The notes under the pieces: model-generated | Seen by the model: the letters and a program-made list of their open reading frames with translations, nothing else | Told to the model about the DNA's origin: nothing | Databases searched by the model: none | Origin: JABSSA01 sp039984715 | GTDB lineage: Bacteria > Pseudomonadota > Alphaproteobacteria > Rhodobacterales > Rhodobacteraceae | Direction of reading: 5' to 3' | DNA: 64,000 bases | Assembly (NCBI GenBank): GCA_039984715.1 | Contig: JBDWUA010000004.1 | Location: forward strand, 434,001-498,000 | Program-made: the position numbers and the translations under genes | In this document: piece by piece, positions 43,479 through 52,284 of the stretch | Layout of the letters: each line of letters begins with the position of its first letter | Numbering within the stretch: position 1 is the first letter of the stretch

Positions 43479-44364
43479 TCCAATGGGCAAGAGCATCAAG
43501 AGTGGCGCGTCCTTCGGGGAGTACGTTTTGAAAAAGCGGCCAGACATGAGGCAATCCATTTGTCAGTGTCATTACCGTTTGCACGTTTTGCTGTTCCAGA
43601 CGCGCATGCAGACGGCGTGTGTCATCCAACAGAATTTCGGTCATATCCGCACATAACCAAATAGGCGAGCTGCCTTTAAAGTTGGCAAACAGCGGGCTTG
43701 CGCTTGGGTCTTTGGGATCGTGTTGTCCAAGGTAATGGGCGTTCATTTCGTTGACGCGTGACACGGGCAAAAGGGCTTCGGACGTTGCGTTGGTTTGGAT
43801 GCTTGCACCGGAAAATGTCATATCTGTCAGCGGTGCGAAGGCGAATGTCCCAAGGGGTGTCTCGGCGTCTTCTGCGATCAGACGTTGCAGCAAGGACAAG
43901 GCCAACCCGCCGCCCGCACTGTCGCCGCCCAACACGATATTGGAAGGGGCCAGACCTTGTTCGGTCAATGTTTTCCAGGCTTCAAATGCTGCGTTGGGTG
44001 CTGCTGGAAACGGATGTTCGGGGGCCAAAGGATAAGATGCCAGAATGACCCGCATCCCCGAACGAATGGCCAAAGCGGACATCATCGCGCTGTGTGTGCG
44101 CGGGCTGCCGAACAAATAACCGCCGCCGTGGAAATACAAGATTACACGGTCAGAATCCGCGTTTTGTGGCGTCACTTCAATAGCGGGATATCCACCGATA
44201 TTTATGTCGCGCTGAGTCGTGTTCCGGGCGGCGTGAAATAAAATGCGCGCCTTCCGTTCGAAACTGGTTCGAAATTTGACAGGGTCGTTGGAACGCGCCA
44301 ATTGAGGTTTTTCAATGCAACGCAACGTTGGAGTCAAAAGGCGGGCTTGCCAACTTAGGCGCAT
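43444..44364 (-). CDS. Alpha/beta hydrolase, hormone-sensitive lipase type
   Basis: A 306-residue esterase-like hydrolase. It has the oxyanion-hole motif YFHGGGYLFGSP near residue 77, the nucleophile elbow GGDSAGGGLALSL near 146, and the late His in NGLPHVWPLFQ. Acyl substrate unknown. The gene begins inside the end of gshB (ten-base overlap), so it is the last gene of that unit, and its own end overlaps yifB on the opposite strand. Confidence 0.9.
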   Translation of the reverse strand: MRLSWQARLLTPTLRCIEKPQLARSNDPVKFRTSFERKARILFHAARNTTQRDINIGGYPAIEVTPQNADSDRVILYFHGGGYLFGSPRTHSAMMSALAIRSGMRVILASYPLAPEHPFPAAPNAAFEAWKTLTEQGLAPSNIVLGGDSAGGGLALSLLQRLIAEDAETPLGTFAFAPLTDMTFSGASIQTNATSEALLPVSRVNEMNAHYLGQHDPKDPSASPLFANFKGSSPIWLCADMTEILLDDTRRLHARLEQQNVQTVMTLTNGLPHVWPLFQNVLPEGRATLDALAHWIKRLTPPSIDS

Positions 44365-45290
44365 TTGGCTTCGATCGCTTCCCAGATCTTTTCTGCAACG
44401 TTGATTCCGTTAAACCGTTCCAGTTCTTGGATGCCGGTCGGAGACGTCACATTGATTTCAGTCAAATAATCGCCAATAACATCAATGCCGACCAAAACTT
44501 GACCTTTTTCTTTTAAGAGCGGTCCAATCGCATCGCAGATGTATTGGTCACGTTCGGAAAGCCCAATCTTTTCAGGACGCCCGCCAACATGCATGTTTGA
44601 CCGCGTTTCGCCGGGGGCAGGCACGCGGTTGATGGCGCCGATTGGCGCGCCGTCGATCAACAGAACGCGTTTGTCGCCATTGCTGACATCGGGAAGGAAT
44701 TTTTGAACAATCAAAGGCTCGCGGGAAAACCCGGTGAACAATTCATGCAAGCTGGACAGGTTGCGATCATTTGCATCCAGACGGAACACACCCGCCCCGC
44801 CATTTCCATACAGGGGCTTTAGGATGACATCGCCATGCTCTGCTTTAAAGGCGCGAATGGTGTCGATGTCGCGTGCAATCGTTGTCGGCGGGGTCAGGTC
44901 GGGGAAATCCAAAACCAACAGTTTCTCAGGATAGTTGCGCACCCAAAAGGGATCATTCACGACCAGTGCGTGACCTTTCAGTCGGTCCAGAAGGTGGGTC
45001 GTGGTAATGTAATGCATGTCGAAGGGCGGATCTTGGCGCAGCCAGACAACGTCGAAATCGGCAAGGTCTACTTCGCGCATGTCACCAAGTATGGCGTGAT
45101 CGCCTTGCACGCGCTGAACCTGCAAATCTTGCCCACGCGCCGTAATCCGCCCCGCCTGATAGGCGAGGTGATCTGGTGTGTAATAAAACAACTCGTGTCC
45201 ACGTGCCTGTGCTTCTTCGGCAAGGCGAAATGTTGTGTCCCCTTCGATGTCAACGGCATCGATTGGATCCATCTGGAAAGCGATCTTCAT
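44355..45290 (-). CDS. gshB: Glutathione synthase
   Basis: Ligates glycine to gamma-glutamylcysteine. The 311-residue ATP-grasp protein has MKIAFQMDPIDAVDIEGDTT at the start, LILKPLYGNGGAGVFRLD (seen as VILKPLYGNGGAGVFRL) near residue 155, and DVIGDYLTEINVTSPTGIQE near 275, the metal and glycine site. ATG at 45290 is chosen because GGAG precedes it and MKIAFQMDP is the family start. The two GST genes in the window depend on its product. Confidence 0.97.
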   Translation of the reverse strand: MKIAFQMDPIDAVDIEGDTTFRLAEEAQARGHELFYYTPDHLAYQAGRITARGQDLQVQRVQGDHAILGDMREVDLADFDVVWLRQDPPFDMHYITTTHLLDRLKGHALVVNDPFWVRNYPEKLLVLDFPDLTPPTTIARDIDTIRAFKAEHGDVILKPLYGNGGAGVFRLDANDRNLSSLHELFTGFSREPLIVQKFLPDVSNGDKRVLLIDGAPIGAINRVPAPGETRSNMHVGGRPEKIGLSERDQYICDAIGPLLKEKGQVLVGIDVIGDYLTEINVTSPTGIQELERFNGINVAEKIWEAIEAKCA

Positions 45291-45369
45291 GAGCAAACTC
45301 CACACCTGTTTGAACCTACATGGCGTAGTGCGTGGTCAGCTTCAATCCCGACTTCTGTTCTTATCGATT

Positions 45370-45753
45370 TCAGGCAAAGGCATTCTGCAAAATTCGAAAG
45401 GTGCCTTGCTGATCAACCAAGGCCACATCAAAGCGAACGTCGGTCAATGATCCAAGGTCCTTTTTCGCCAAATATTCGTCAGCCGCGGAAAACAAACGCA
45501 CAACTTGCTGTTCTGTCAGATTGTGCAAAGCGCGATCAAATGTTCGGCTTTGTTTGACTTCGACGAAGATGAAACCAGCGGCGTCTTTTGCGACAAGGTC
45601 GATTTCACCAGTCCGCCCGCGCCACCGCCGTTCTGCTATTACGAATCTCCGCCTCTGGTAATCCATCGCAATGCGATCTTCTGCGGCTAATCCCGCTTCA
45701 AATGCCATTCTGCCCTTGTGTGCTTTTTCAAGCGAGACTGCGAGTGACTGCAT
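45370..45753 (-). CDS. yraN: YraN family (UPF0102) nuclease-fold protein
   Basis: A 127-residue endonuclease-like protein. The PD-(D/E)xK-type motifs are RWRGRTGEIDLVAKDAAGFIFVEVKQ in the middle (cut: GRTGEIDLVAKD, FIFVEVKQSR). The family is very widespread and of unknown function. As in many proteobacteria it stands next to rsmI, with the LpoA-like gene just beyond on the other strand. Confidence 0.93.
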   Translation of the reverse strand: MQSLAVSLEKAHKGRMAFEAGLAAEDRIAMDYQRRRFVIAERRWRGRTGEIDLVAKDAAGFIFVEVKQSRTFDRALHNLTEQQVVRLFSAADEYLAKKDLGSLTDVRFDVALVDQQGTFRILQNAFA

Positions 45754-45808
45754 CGGCGGACTCCTTTTTGCTTGAATTGAACAAAAACAGCCGGAGCCTA
45801 AAATAGAC

Positions 45809-46663
45809 CTAACGCTCTAGGGAAAGACCCATCTGATAAATGTCGCGCTTGGGCGTGTCGGTTTCGGCAGCCACATGTGCCGAGGCATCGCGCAACGACA
45901 TAGTTTCAAGTGCGTTTCGCAGTTTTACTTCTAACTCTTCAGTGGTCCAAATCTGTTTTTCGGCTCGATCTATCAAAAGAACGATTTCACCTTTCACTGT
46001 TTTGGTTTGGATATGTGCTGCGATGTCTTCCAGAGTATCTCCGACTATTTCCTCAAATTTCTTCGTCAACTCGCGGCACAAGCGGGCCGGCCTTGTTGGT
46101 CCGAACATCTCCATCGCATCTGCAACGCAGGCGGCAATCCGTTTGGGAGATTCGTACAGCACCAACGTCGCTTGTACCGCGACAAGATCGGCCATCGCTC
46201 GTTTGCGCGCGGCACGCGATGACGGCAAAAACCCTTGGAATTGGAACGCATCCGTTGGCAAACCACCCAAAGCCAAAGCGGTGGTCACTGCTGACACCCC
46301 CGGTGCTGACGTGACGGTCTGATTTTTTGCGCGCGCGGCGCGTACCAATTCAAACCCCGGATCTGCAATCAAAGGCATACCAGCCTCGGATGCATAAGCG
46401 ACACTTTGTCCGCGTTGCATGGCCTCAACCAATCCCTGAACAGCACGTTCGTTTGAATGATCGTGCAAAGCGATAATCCTGCGGTCGCCCAAGGCTATGC
46501 CGTGAATGTCCAGAAGTTTACGCATGCTGCGCGTGTCCTCGGCGGCAAGCACATCAGCAGATGTCAGGACATCAAGTGCGCGCAAAGTGATGTCGCGGGC
46601 GGTGCCAATTGGCACCCCAACAAGCCAAAGCCCGGACACAAGGGGAATTTTTTGACCATTCAA
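45809..46663 (-). CDS. rsmI: 16S rRNA 2'-O-ribose C1402 methyltransferase
   Basis: Methylates the ribose of C1402 in the decoding centre. The 284-residue SAM-dependent enzyme has LWLVGVPIGTARDITLRALD near residue 12, the AAEDTRSMRKLLD motif, YASEAGMPLIADPGFELVR and a C-terminal helical region. It is divergent from the LpoA-like gene by 87 bases, with yraN behind it. Confidence 0.96.
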   Translation of the reverse strand: MNGQKIPLVSGLWLVGVPIGTARDITLRALDVLTSADVLAAEDTRSMRKLLDIHGIALGDRRIIALHDHSNERAVQGLVEAMQRGQSVAYASEAGMPLIADPGFELVRAARAKNQTVTSAPGVSAVTTALALGGLPTDAFQFQGFLPSSRAARKRAMADLVAVQATLVLYESPKRIAACVADAMEMFGPTRPARLCRELTKKFEEIVGDTLEDIAAHIQTKTVKGEIVLLIDRAEKQIWTTEELEVKLRNALETMSLRDASAHVAAETDTPKRDIYQMGLSLER

Positions 46664-46750
46664 AGCTGGACCCGCCTTTCGCGTTGTCTATTATCGCGTC
46701 AAATTTAAGAGGTCGTGCAAGGTGCCGACCGCGATCAGGAGAATGATCCC

Positions 46751-47941
46751 GTGTTCAATTTTTCAATTTTTTCGGGGCTCCGCAAGGGGATTGCATCCAT
46801 CTTCGCGCCTTTGGCCATTTTGGGTCTTGCTGCTTGTGACCCTGGGGCATTGGGATCGCTGACGACGTCTGGGCCGAAACTGGATACATCGAAACCTGTT
46901 CCGGTGGCTTTACTTGTTCCGCGTGGTTCTGGGTCTTCGTCGGATGACTTAATCGCGCAAAACCTTGAAAATGCTGCAAGAATGGCAATGTCCGACCTGA
47001 ATGGCGTCGACATTGATCTTCGGGTTTATGCGACGTCTGCCAACCCACAAATCGCGGCATCGCAAGCTGCCAAAGCGGTAAACGAAGGGGCGCAGGTCAT
47101 CATTGGACCGCTTTACGCAGAAGCCGCGAACGCAGCGGGTGTTGCTGTGGCGAATACTGGCGTCAACGTGCTGTCTTTTTCAAACAACACAACAATCGCG
47201 GGCGGTAATGTCTTTGTTTTGGGGTCAACCTTTCAAAACACGGCGGATCGCTTGGTTGGATATGCAAATCGTTCTGGGGCGAATCGCGTTGTCGTGGTGC
47301 ATGCGCAAGATGTTGCTGGCCAACTTGGCCGAAACGCGATCCAAAATGCGTTGGCACGTCAGGGTGGGTCCTTGGCCGGAAGCGTTGATTACCCCCTTTC
47401 TCAGCAGGGCGTCGTAGATTCGGTTCAACGTATCAAAACGACAGTAGATAACAGCGGTGCAAATGCCGTTTTCCTGACGTCGTCCACTGCATCCGCGCTG
47501 CCATTGTTGGCGCAATTGTTGCCTGAGGCCGGAGTGAACCCCGCTTCGACGCAATTTATTGGTCTGACGCGTTGGGATATTCCTCCACAAACACTGCAAT
47601 TGCCTGGACTGCAAAACGGTTGGTTTGCGTTGCCTGACCCTAACCGGTCAGCGGCGTTCCGGAACCGGTATTCAGCGACTTATGGTGGTGCCCCACATCC
47701 GCTGGCTGGGTTGGCGTTTGATGGTATCGCAGCTGTTGGCGCATTGGCTGCGCGCGGATCTGGGAACGCGTTGTCCGGCGCGGCACTGACACAAGGCGCG
47801 GGATTTCAAGGCGCAAACGGTATATTCCGACTGCGACCTGATGGATCCAATCAACGTGGTTTGGCCGTCGCGACAATTAAGGATCAGCGTGTCGTTATTG
47901 TGGATCCTGCACCCTCAAGCTTTGGTGGAGCCGGGTTTTAA
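46751..47941 (+). CDS. LpoA-like penicillin-binding protein activator lipoprotein
   Basis: A 396-residue outer-membrane lipoprotein candidate. The N-terminus carries a signal with lipobox GLAAC (Cys near residue 27); the rest is a periplasmic-binding-protein fold (ALLVPRGSGSSS, QVIIGPLYAEAANAAG, FIGLTRWDIPPQTLQL), as in the YraM/LpoA C-terminal domain that activates class A PBPs. The start is GTG at 46751 because AGGAGA lies nine bases upstream; an open GTG at 46715 has no such site. glnD begins two bases after its stop. Confidence 0.88.
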   Translation: MFNFSIFSGLRKGIASIFAPLAILGLAACDPGALGSLTTSGPKLDTSKPVPVALLVPRGSGSSSDDLIAQNLENAARMAMSDLNGVDIDLRVYATSANPQIAASQAAKAVNEGAQVIIGPLYAEAANAAGVAVANTGVNVLSFSNNTTIAGGNVFVLGSTFQNTADRLVGYANRSGANRVVVVHAQDVAGQLGRNAIQNALARQGGSLAGSVDYPLSQQGVVDSVQRIKTTVDNSGANAVFLTSSTASALPLLAQLLPEAGVNPASTQFIGLTRWDIPPQTLQLPGLQNGWFALPDPNRSAAFRNRYSATYGGAPHPLAGLAFDGIAAVGALAARGSGNALSGAALTQGAGFQGANGIFRLRPDGSNQRGLAVATIKDQRVVIVDPAPSSFGGAGF

Positions 47942-47943
47942 GA

Positions 47944-50721
47944 GTGGCTGATGCGGTACTTGACTCGAAAGAAGATGACCGACAAAGCGATCTGATCTGT
48001 CCGCAAGAGACTATTTTTAGTCAATCAGCGTTGGATTTGTTTTTTGAACAAAGCGACAGCTCAGATCATCGGGTTATGCGCCGAGCGTTGGTTGATTTCT
48101 TGAAAGGTGCCCAAAAAAGCGGACGGGCATTGATAGCTGAGGGGTTTCAAAACAATCCCTTTAAATCCCGTCCGACGACACTGGCCTATACCTATTTGAC
48201 GGATTGCATTGTGCAGGCCGCTTTGCGGTTCGCGACGGAATATGCACATCCCAATCCTACCCCCTCAGAGGGAGAACGCCTTTCATTGATCGCCGTGGGG
48301 GGATATGGCCGCGGCGAGATGGCGCCATTCAGCGACGTGGATTTGCTGTTTTTGACGCCGTACAAAATGACACCTTGGGCGGAAAGTGTCATTGAAACGA
48401 TGCTTTACATGCTTTGGGATTTAAAACTGAAAGTCGGTCATTCCAGTCGCACGGTGCGCGATTGCATTCGGATGGGGGGCGAGGATTTCACCATTCGCAC
48501 AGCAATGCTGGAACAACGGTTTTTGGCCGGTCACGAACCATTGGCCCGCGAATTAGAAGACCGTTTGCAGGCTGATCTGTTTCAAGGGACCGGGCGTGAA
48601 TTCATCGAGGCCAAGTTAAGCGAAAGAGATGCACGCCACGTCAAACAAGGCCAACGCTATGTCGTTGAGCCGAATGTAAAAGAAGGCAAAGGCGGTCTGC
48701 GCGATCTACAATCCTTGTTTTGGATCGGCAAATACATTCACGGTGTGCAAAATGCAGCCGATCTTGTGCCTATCGGTGTTTTTACAGACGAAGAGTTCAC
48801 GGATTTTATTTCAGCTAAGGACTTTCTTTGGGCTGTTCGCTGTCATCTTCATCTGCTGAGCAAGCGGGCGACGGAACAGCTGAGTTTTGACATGCAAGAC
48901 GCTGTGGCCGAGGCTATGGGGTATAAGGATAAAGATGGCCGGCGCGCTGTTGAAATCTTTATGCAGGCCTATTTCTTACATGCCACCGAAGTTGGCGATT
49001 TGACCCGTATTTTCCTGACAAAACTGGAAGCGATGCATGTCAAAGCGGAACCACTTTTAGAACGATGGTTCAAACGTAAACCGCGAGTCAAAAACGGGTA
49101 CAAGGTCATTCACAACCGTCTGGCCATCGTTGACGACGATGCGTTCCTGGCCGACAAAATTAACCTGCTGCGCATCTTTGAAGAAGCGTTGAGAACCGGA
49201 ATGCTGATCCACCCGGATGCGATGCGTCTGATCAAGTCAAATTTGAATTTGATCGACGACGAAATGCGCCGGACCGACGAAGCCAAGCGCCTGTTTCTTG
49301 ATCTTTTGTTGAAACACGGCAACCCCGAACGGGCTTTGCGCCGCATGAACGAACTGGGCGTGTTGTCCGCGTTTATTCCTGAATTCGAACCGATCGTGGC
49401 GATGATGCAATTCAACATGTATCACTCGTATACAGTTGACGAACACACGATTCAGACGATCCTCAACCTTGCACAAATTGAACGCGGCGAATTGGTCGAA
49501 GATTTGCCCGTTGCGTCGAATATCCTGAAACGTGGGGTCAGTCGAAAAATCATCTATGTCGCGCTTTTGTTGCATGACATTGGAAAAGGACGCAAAGAAG
49601 ATCATTCGATTTTGGGCGCGCGCATTGTCAAAACAGTCGCGCCGCGTCTTGGTTTGAAACCGGACGAAGTTGAAACGGTCGAATGGTTGGTGCGATATCA
49701 TTTGTTGATGTCTGATATGGCCCAGAAACGCGACATTGCGGACCCGCGAACCGTGCGCGATTTTGCCAAAGCGGTTAAGACAGTTGAGCGTTTGGACCTG
49801 CTATGTGTGCTGACGGTCTGTGACATTCGTGGGGTCGGACCCAACACTTGGAACAATTGGAAAGCAGTGTTGATCCGGGCCTTGTACCGCCAAACCAAAC
49901 GCGCATTGCGCGATGGGATGGAAGCGCTGAACCGCAACAACCGAGGGACAGAGGCGAAAAAAGCATTGCGTGCTGCATTAACCGAATGGCCACGCAAGGA
50001 CGTACAGACCGAAGTCGCACGCCATTACGATCCGTATTGGCAAGGCCTGCATGTCACAGCACATGTCGCCTTTGCTGAATTGCTTCGTGGCGTAAGCGAA
50101 GAAGACATTCGTATTGATTTGCATCCTGACGAAGACCGCGATGCAACTCGGATTTGTTTTGTGATGCAGGATCATCCGGGGATTTTCGCGCGCTTAACCG
50201 GGGCATTGGCTTTGGTTGGGGCCAATGTTGTTGATGCGCGCAGTTACACGACCAAAGATGGGTGGATCACGGATGCGTTCTGGGTACAGGACGCAGAAGG
50301 CAATCCCTTCGAGGCCGCGCGATTGCCCCGTTTGCGGCGCATGATCGAACGGACTTTGCTTGGTGAAGTTTTGACGCGCGAAGCGATGAAAGATCGGGAC
50401 CGGGTCAAAAAACGCGAAAAGGCGTTCCGGGTCGCGACGCATATCACTTTCGACAACGAGGGTTCGGATATCTACACGATCATCGAAGTTGATACGCGTG
50501 ACCGTCCCGGATTGTTGCATGATCTGACGCGCGCCTTGGCGGCGTCAAACGTGTACGTCGCCAACGCGGTGATTGCGACATACGGTGAGCAGGTCGTCGA
50601 TACGTTCTATGTCAAAGACATGTTTGGTCTGAAATACCATTCGGAAAACAAACAGAAGGTGCTTGAAAAACGGTTGCGCACCGCCATCGAAGAAGGCGTG
50701 GAGCGAGCTAAGCTGTCTTGA
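47944..50721 (+). CDS. glnD: [Protein-PII] uridylyltransferase/removing enzyme
   Basis: The glutamine sensor that uridylylates PII proteins. The 925-residue protein has a nucleotidyltransferase domain with GGYGRGEMAPFSDVDLLFL near residue 120, an HD hydrolase domain with LLHDIGKGRKEDHS near 540, and two C-terminal ACT domains (near 735 and 845; ITHFD-like start, RPGLLHDLTRALAASNV). It starts with GTG at 47944 two bases after the lipoprotein gene. Length is normal for alphaproteobacteria. Confidence 0.96.
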   Translation: MADAVLDSKEDDRQSDLICPQETIFSQSALDLFFEQSDSSDHRVMRRALVDFLKGAQKSGRALIAEGFQNNPFKSRPTTLAYTYLTDCIVQAALRFATEYAHPNPTPSEGERLSLIAVGGYGRGEMAPFSDVDLLFLTPYKMTPWAESVIETMLYMLWDLKLKVGHSSRTVRDCIRMGGEDFTIRTAMLEQRFLAGHEPLARELEDRLQADLFQGTGREFIEAKLSERDARHVKQGQRYVVEPNVKEGKGGLRDLQSLFWIGKYIHGVQNAADLVPIGVFTDEEFTDFISAKDFLWAVRCHLHLLSKRATEQLSFDMQDAVAEAMGYKDKDGRRAVEIFMQAYFLHATEVGDLTRIFLTKLEAMHVKAEPLLERWFKRKPRVKNGYKVIHNRLAIVDDDAFLADKINLLRIFEEALRTGMLIHPDAMRLIKSNLNLIDDEMRRTDEAKRLFLDLLLKHGNPERALRRMNELGVLSAFIPEFEPIVAMMQFNMYHSYTVDEHTIQTILNLAQIERGELVEDLPVASNILKRGVSRKIIYVALLLHDIGKGRKEDHSILGARIVKTVAPRLGLKPDEVETVEWLVRYHLLMSDMAQKRDIADPRTVRDFAKAVKTVERLDLLCVLTVCDIRGVGPNTWNNWKAVLIRALYRQTKRALRDGMEALNRNNRGTEAKKALRAALTEWPRKDVQTEVARHYDPYWQGLHVTAHVAFAELLRGVSEEDIRIDLHPDEDRDATRICFVMQDHPGIFARLTGALALVGANVVDARSYTTKDGWITDAFWVQDAEGNPFEAARLPRLRRMIERTLLGEVLTREAMKDRDRVKKREKAFRVATHITFDNEGSDIYTIIEVDTRDRPGLLHDLTRALAASNVYVANAVIATYGEQVVDTFYVKDMFGLKYHSENKQKVLEKRLRTAIEEGVERAKLS

Positions 50722-50773
50722 AGCTGCCAGTGGACTCGCGCTCCTTTGCGTTGTGCGCGACCAAAGGCAGCTT
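50721..50773. terminator. Nested inverted repeats between glnD and GST
   Basis: Outer stem AAGCTGCC (50721-50728) with GGCAGCTT (50766-50773) and inner stem TCGCGC (50736-50741) with GCGCGA (50755-50760) fill the whole gap between convergent genes and touch both stop codons. There is no T run, so this is a candidate two-way terminator or mRNA 3'-end structure. Confidence 0.45.
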
Positions 50774-51389
50774 ATGTCAGCAAACCTTTTTCACGCACGG
50801 ACTTAATGGATGCACGATCTGCCATGGTGGCCACAAATTTCGACAGCCGTGAATAATTTGAAACGTCCACTTCGTCCCCGCCAAGCCAATGGCACACCAT
50901 AAACAAATAGGGATCGGCCAAAGACACAGTGTCCCCGGTCACGAACGGTCCTTTGACGCAGTTTTCTTCGACGTATTGGGCCGAGGCTGCCATCGTTTCG
51001 GGGACCTTGGCGGCCATGTCGGCCCAGCTGTCTTCGCGATCCGCCCACCGATGCCCGCGTCCTTTATGGGCGTGGTTTACATGCATCGTGGAGGCCAGAT
51101 AATACATCGTTTCGCGCATATGCGCGGCCAGAACAGCGTCGTCGGGAACCAAAGCGGCCTTTGGGGCAAGTGTCGCAATCAGTTCTAGCAAGGCGCCAGT
51201 TTCGGTCAAAATACTGTTGTTATATTCCAATGCAGGTACGCGTAATTTGGGATTGATTGCGCGATAGGATTCACCGGTTTGTTCAGATTTCGTGAAATCG
51301 ACGAGAACCGGTTCATACGCGATTCCGGCTTCTTCCAAACCTATAGCCACTGCAATCGAAATGGTGTTTGGCGCATAAAACAGTTTCAT
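50772..51389 (-). CDS. Glutathione S-transferase family protein
   Basis: A 205-residue GST of the beta/theta type: MKLFYAPNTISIAVAIGLEE at the start, NPKLRVPALEYNNSILTETGALLELIA (cut: NPKLRVPALEYNNSILTET) as the glutathione site, and FVTGDTVSLADPYLFMV with the N-capping box of the helical domain. The start is uncertain, since the frame is open further upstream into the phosphatase gene, but ATG at 51389 gives the family N-terminus. Substrate unknown. Confidence 0.88.
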   Translation of the reverse strand: MKLFYAPNTISIAVAIGLEEAGIAYEPVLVDFTKSEQTGESYRAINPKLRVPALEYNNSILTETGALLELIATLAPKAALVPDDAVLAAHMRETMYYLASTMHVNHAHKGRGHRWADREDSWADMAAKVPETMAASAQYVEENCVKGPFVTGDTVSLADPYLFMVCHWLGGDEVDVSNYSRLSKFVATMADRASIKSVREKGLLT

Positions 51390-51402
51390 CGCTTTTCTTT
51401 CT

Positions 51403-52056
51403 TCAAACATGTGTTTGGGCATGATGCCGGTCTGGGTGATCCAAATGCGGAACAGTGTTGAATAGAACCGGCGACCAGTTGCCCCCAATCGGATACAAAC
51501 GATGCATGGATGTGTTCATGATCGCTAGGGCCAAATGTGCCATCCCCGTTATGTCCAGTCGCATGTGGTGACGCATAACACACGAGATCAAACCACCAGA
51601 TGTGACCACCAAGGCGGGGCCTTGTCCTGTTTTAATGTCATCCAATGCATCGACGATGCGCGATTCAAAATGCTCAAAAGTTTCAGGCGCGCCTTCAATC
51701 TCGCCTTTTTCCCATGCCGCGAACACACGTGGTAAATGCGATGTGAAACCGTGTTGATCTTCGGGAAACGGAATTCCGTGTTCATCTCGCAAGGCCGTGG
51801 CAAGCGTGAAGTATTCCAATTCATTCAAACGCGGATCTATGGTCGCCTCTAATCCAGTTTGCATGGCCTGTGCTGTTTGTGCATGGCGCTTCAGGCTGCC
51901 GACATAAAGGCGCGCGTGATGGTTTTGAGTGTCGCGCAGGTAATCCCCCAACCAAACGGCTTGCTGATGCCCTAGATCACTAAGCTGATCATAGCTTGCT
52001 TCGTCTTGGGCGGATGAATTGGCCTGACCGTGTCGGATAAGCGTGATGTGGGACAT
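51403..52056 (-). CDS. Histidine phosphatase family protein
   Basis: A 217-residue phosphoglycerate-mutase-like phosphatase. The catalytic LIRHGQANSSA lies at residues 6-16; the second arginine is in LYVGSLKRHAQTAQAM near 58 and the second histidine region is VVTSGGLISCVMRHHM near 150. Substrate unknown. It shares the strand with the GST gene 13 bases away, so the two are probably cotranscribed. Confidence 0.9.
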   Translation of the reverse strand: MSHITLIRHGQANSSAQDEASYDQLSDLGHQQAVWLGDYLRDTQNHHARLYVGSLKRHAQTAQAMQTGLEATIDPRLNELEYFTLATALRDEHGIPFPEDQHGFTSHLPRVFAAWEKGEIEGAPETFEHFESRIVDALDDIKTGQGPALVVTSGGLISCVMRHHMRLDITGMAHLALAIMNTSMHRLYPIGGNWSPVLFNTVPHLDHPDRHHAQTHV

Positions 52057-52284
52057 GAGACCTCGTTCGAATTAGGTCTGCTTTGATAGGCGAGCAAGCA
52101 CGCGGGGACCAGAGATCGTTTGCGTTTGCGATACGATAAATCTTGCTTCGATCCGGTACCAACCGCGTACAAAAGGAAACCTTGGGGCCGTTGATGGCGG
52201 GATCATTGCTGCTTTGGTCGCGATTGGGCCTAAGCAACGGCCTTTCTAAAGGGTATATCTGGCACGAGAATTTGGAGATTGGCG

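Noticed and set aside
52058..52079. AGACCT-N10-AGGTCT inverted repeat before fdhF and the phosphatase
   Set aside because: Arms of six bases with a ten-base loop right at the phosphatase start; too weak to call an operator without comparison.
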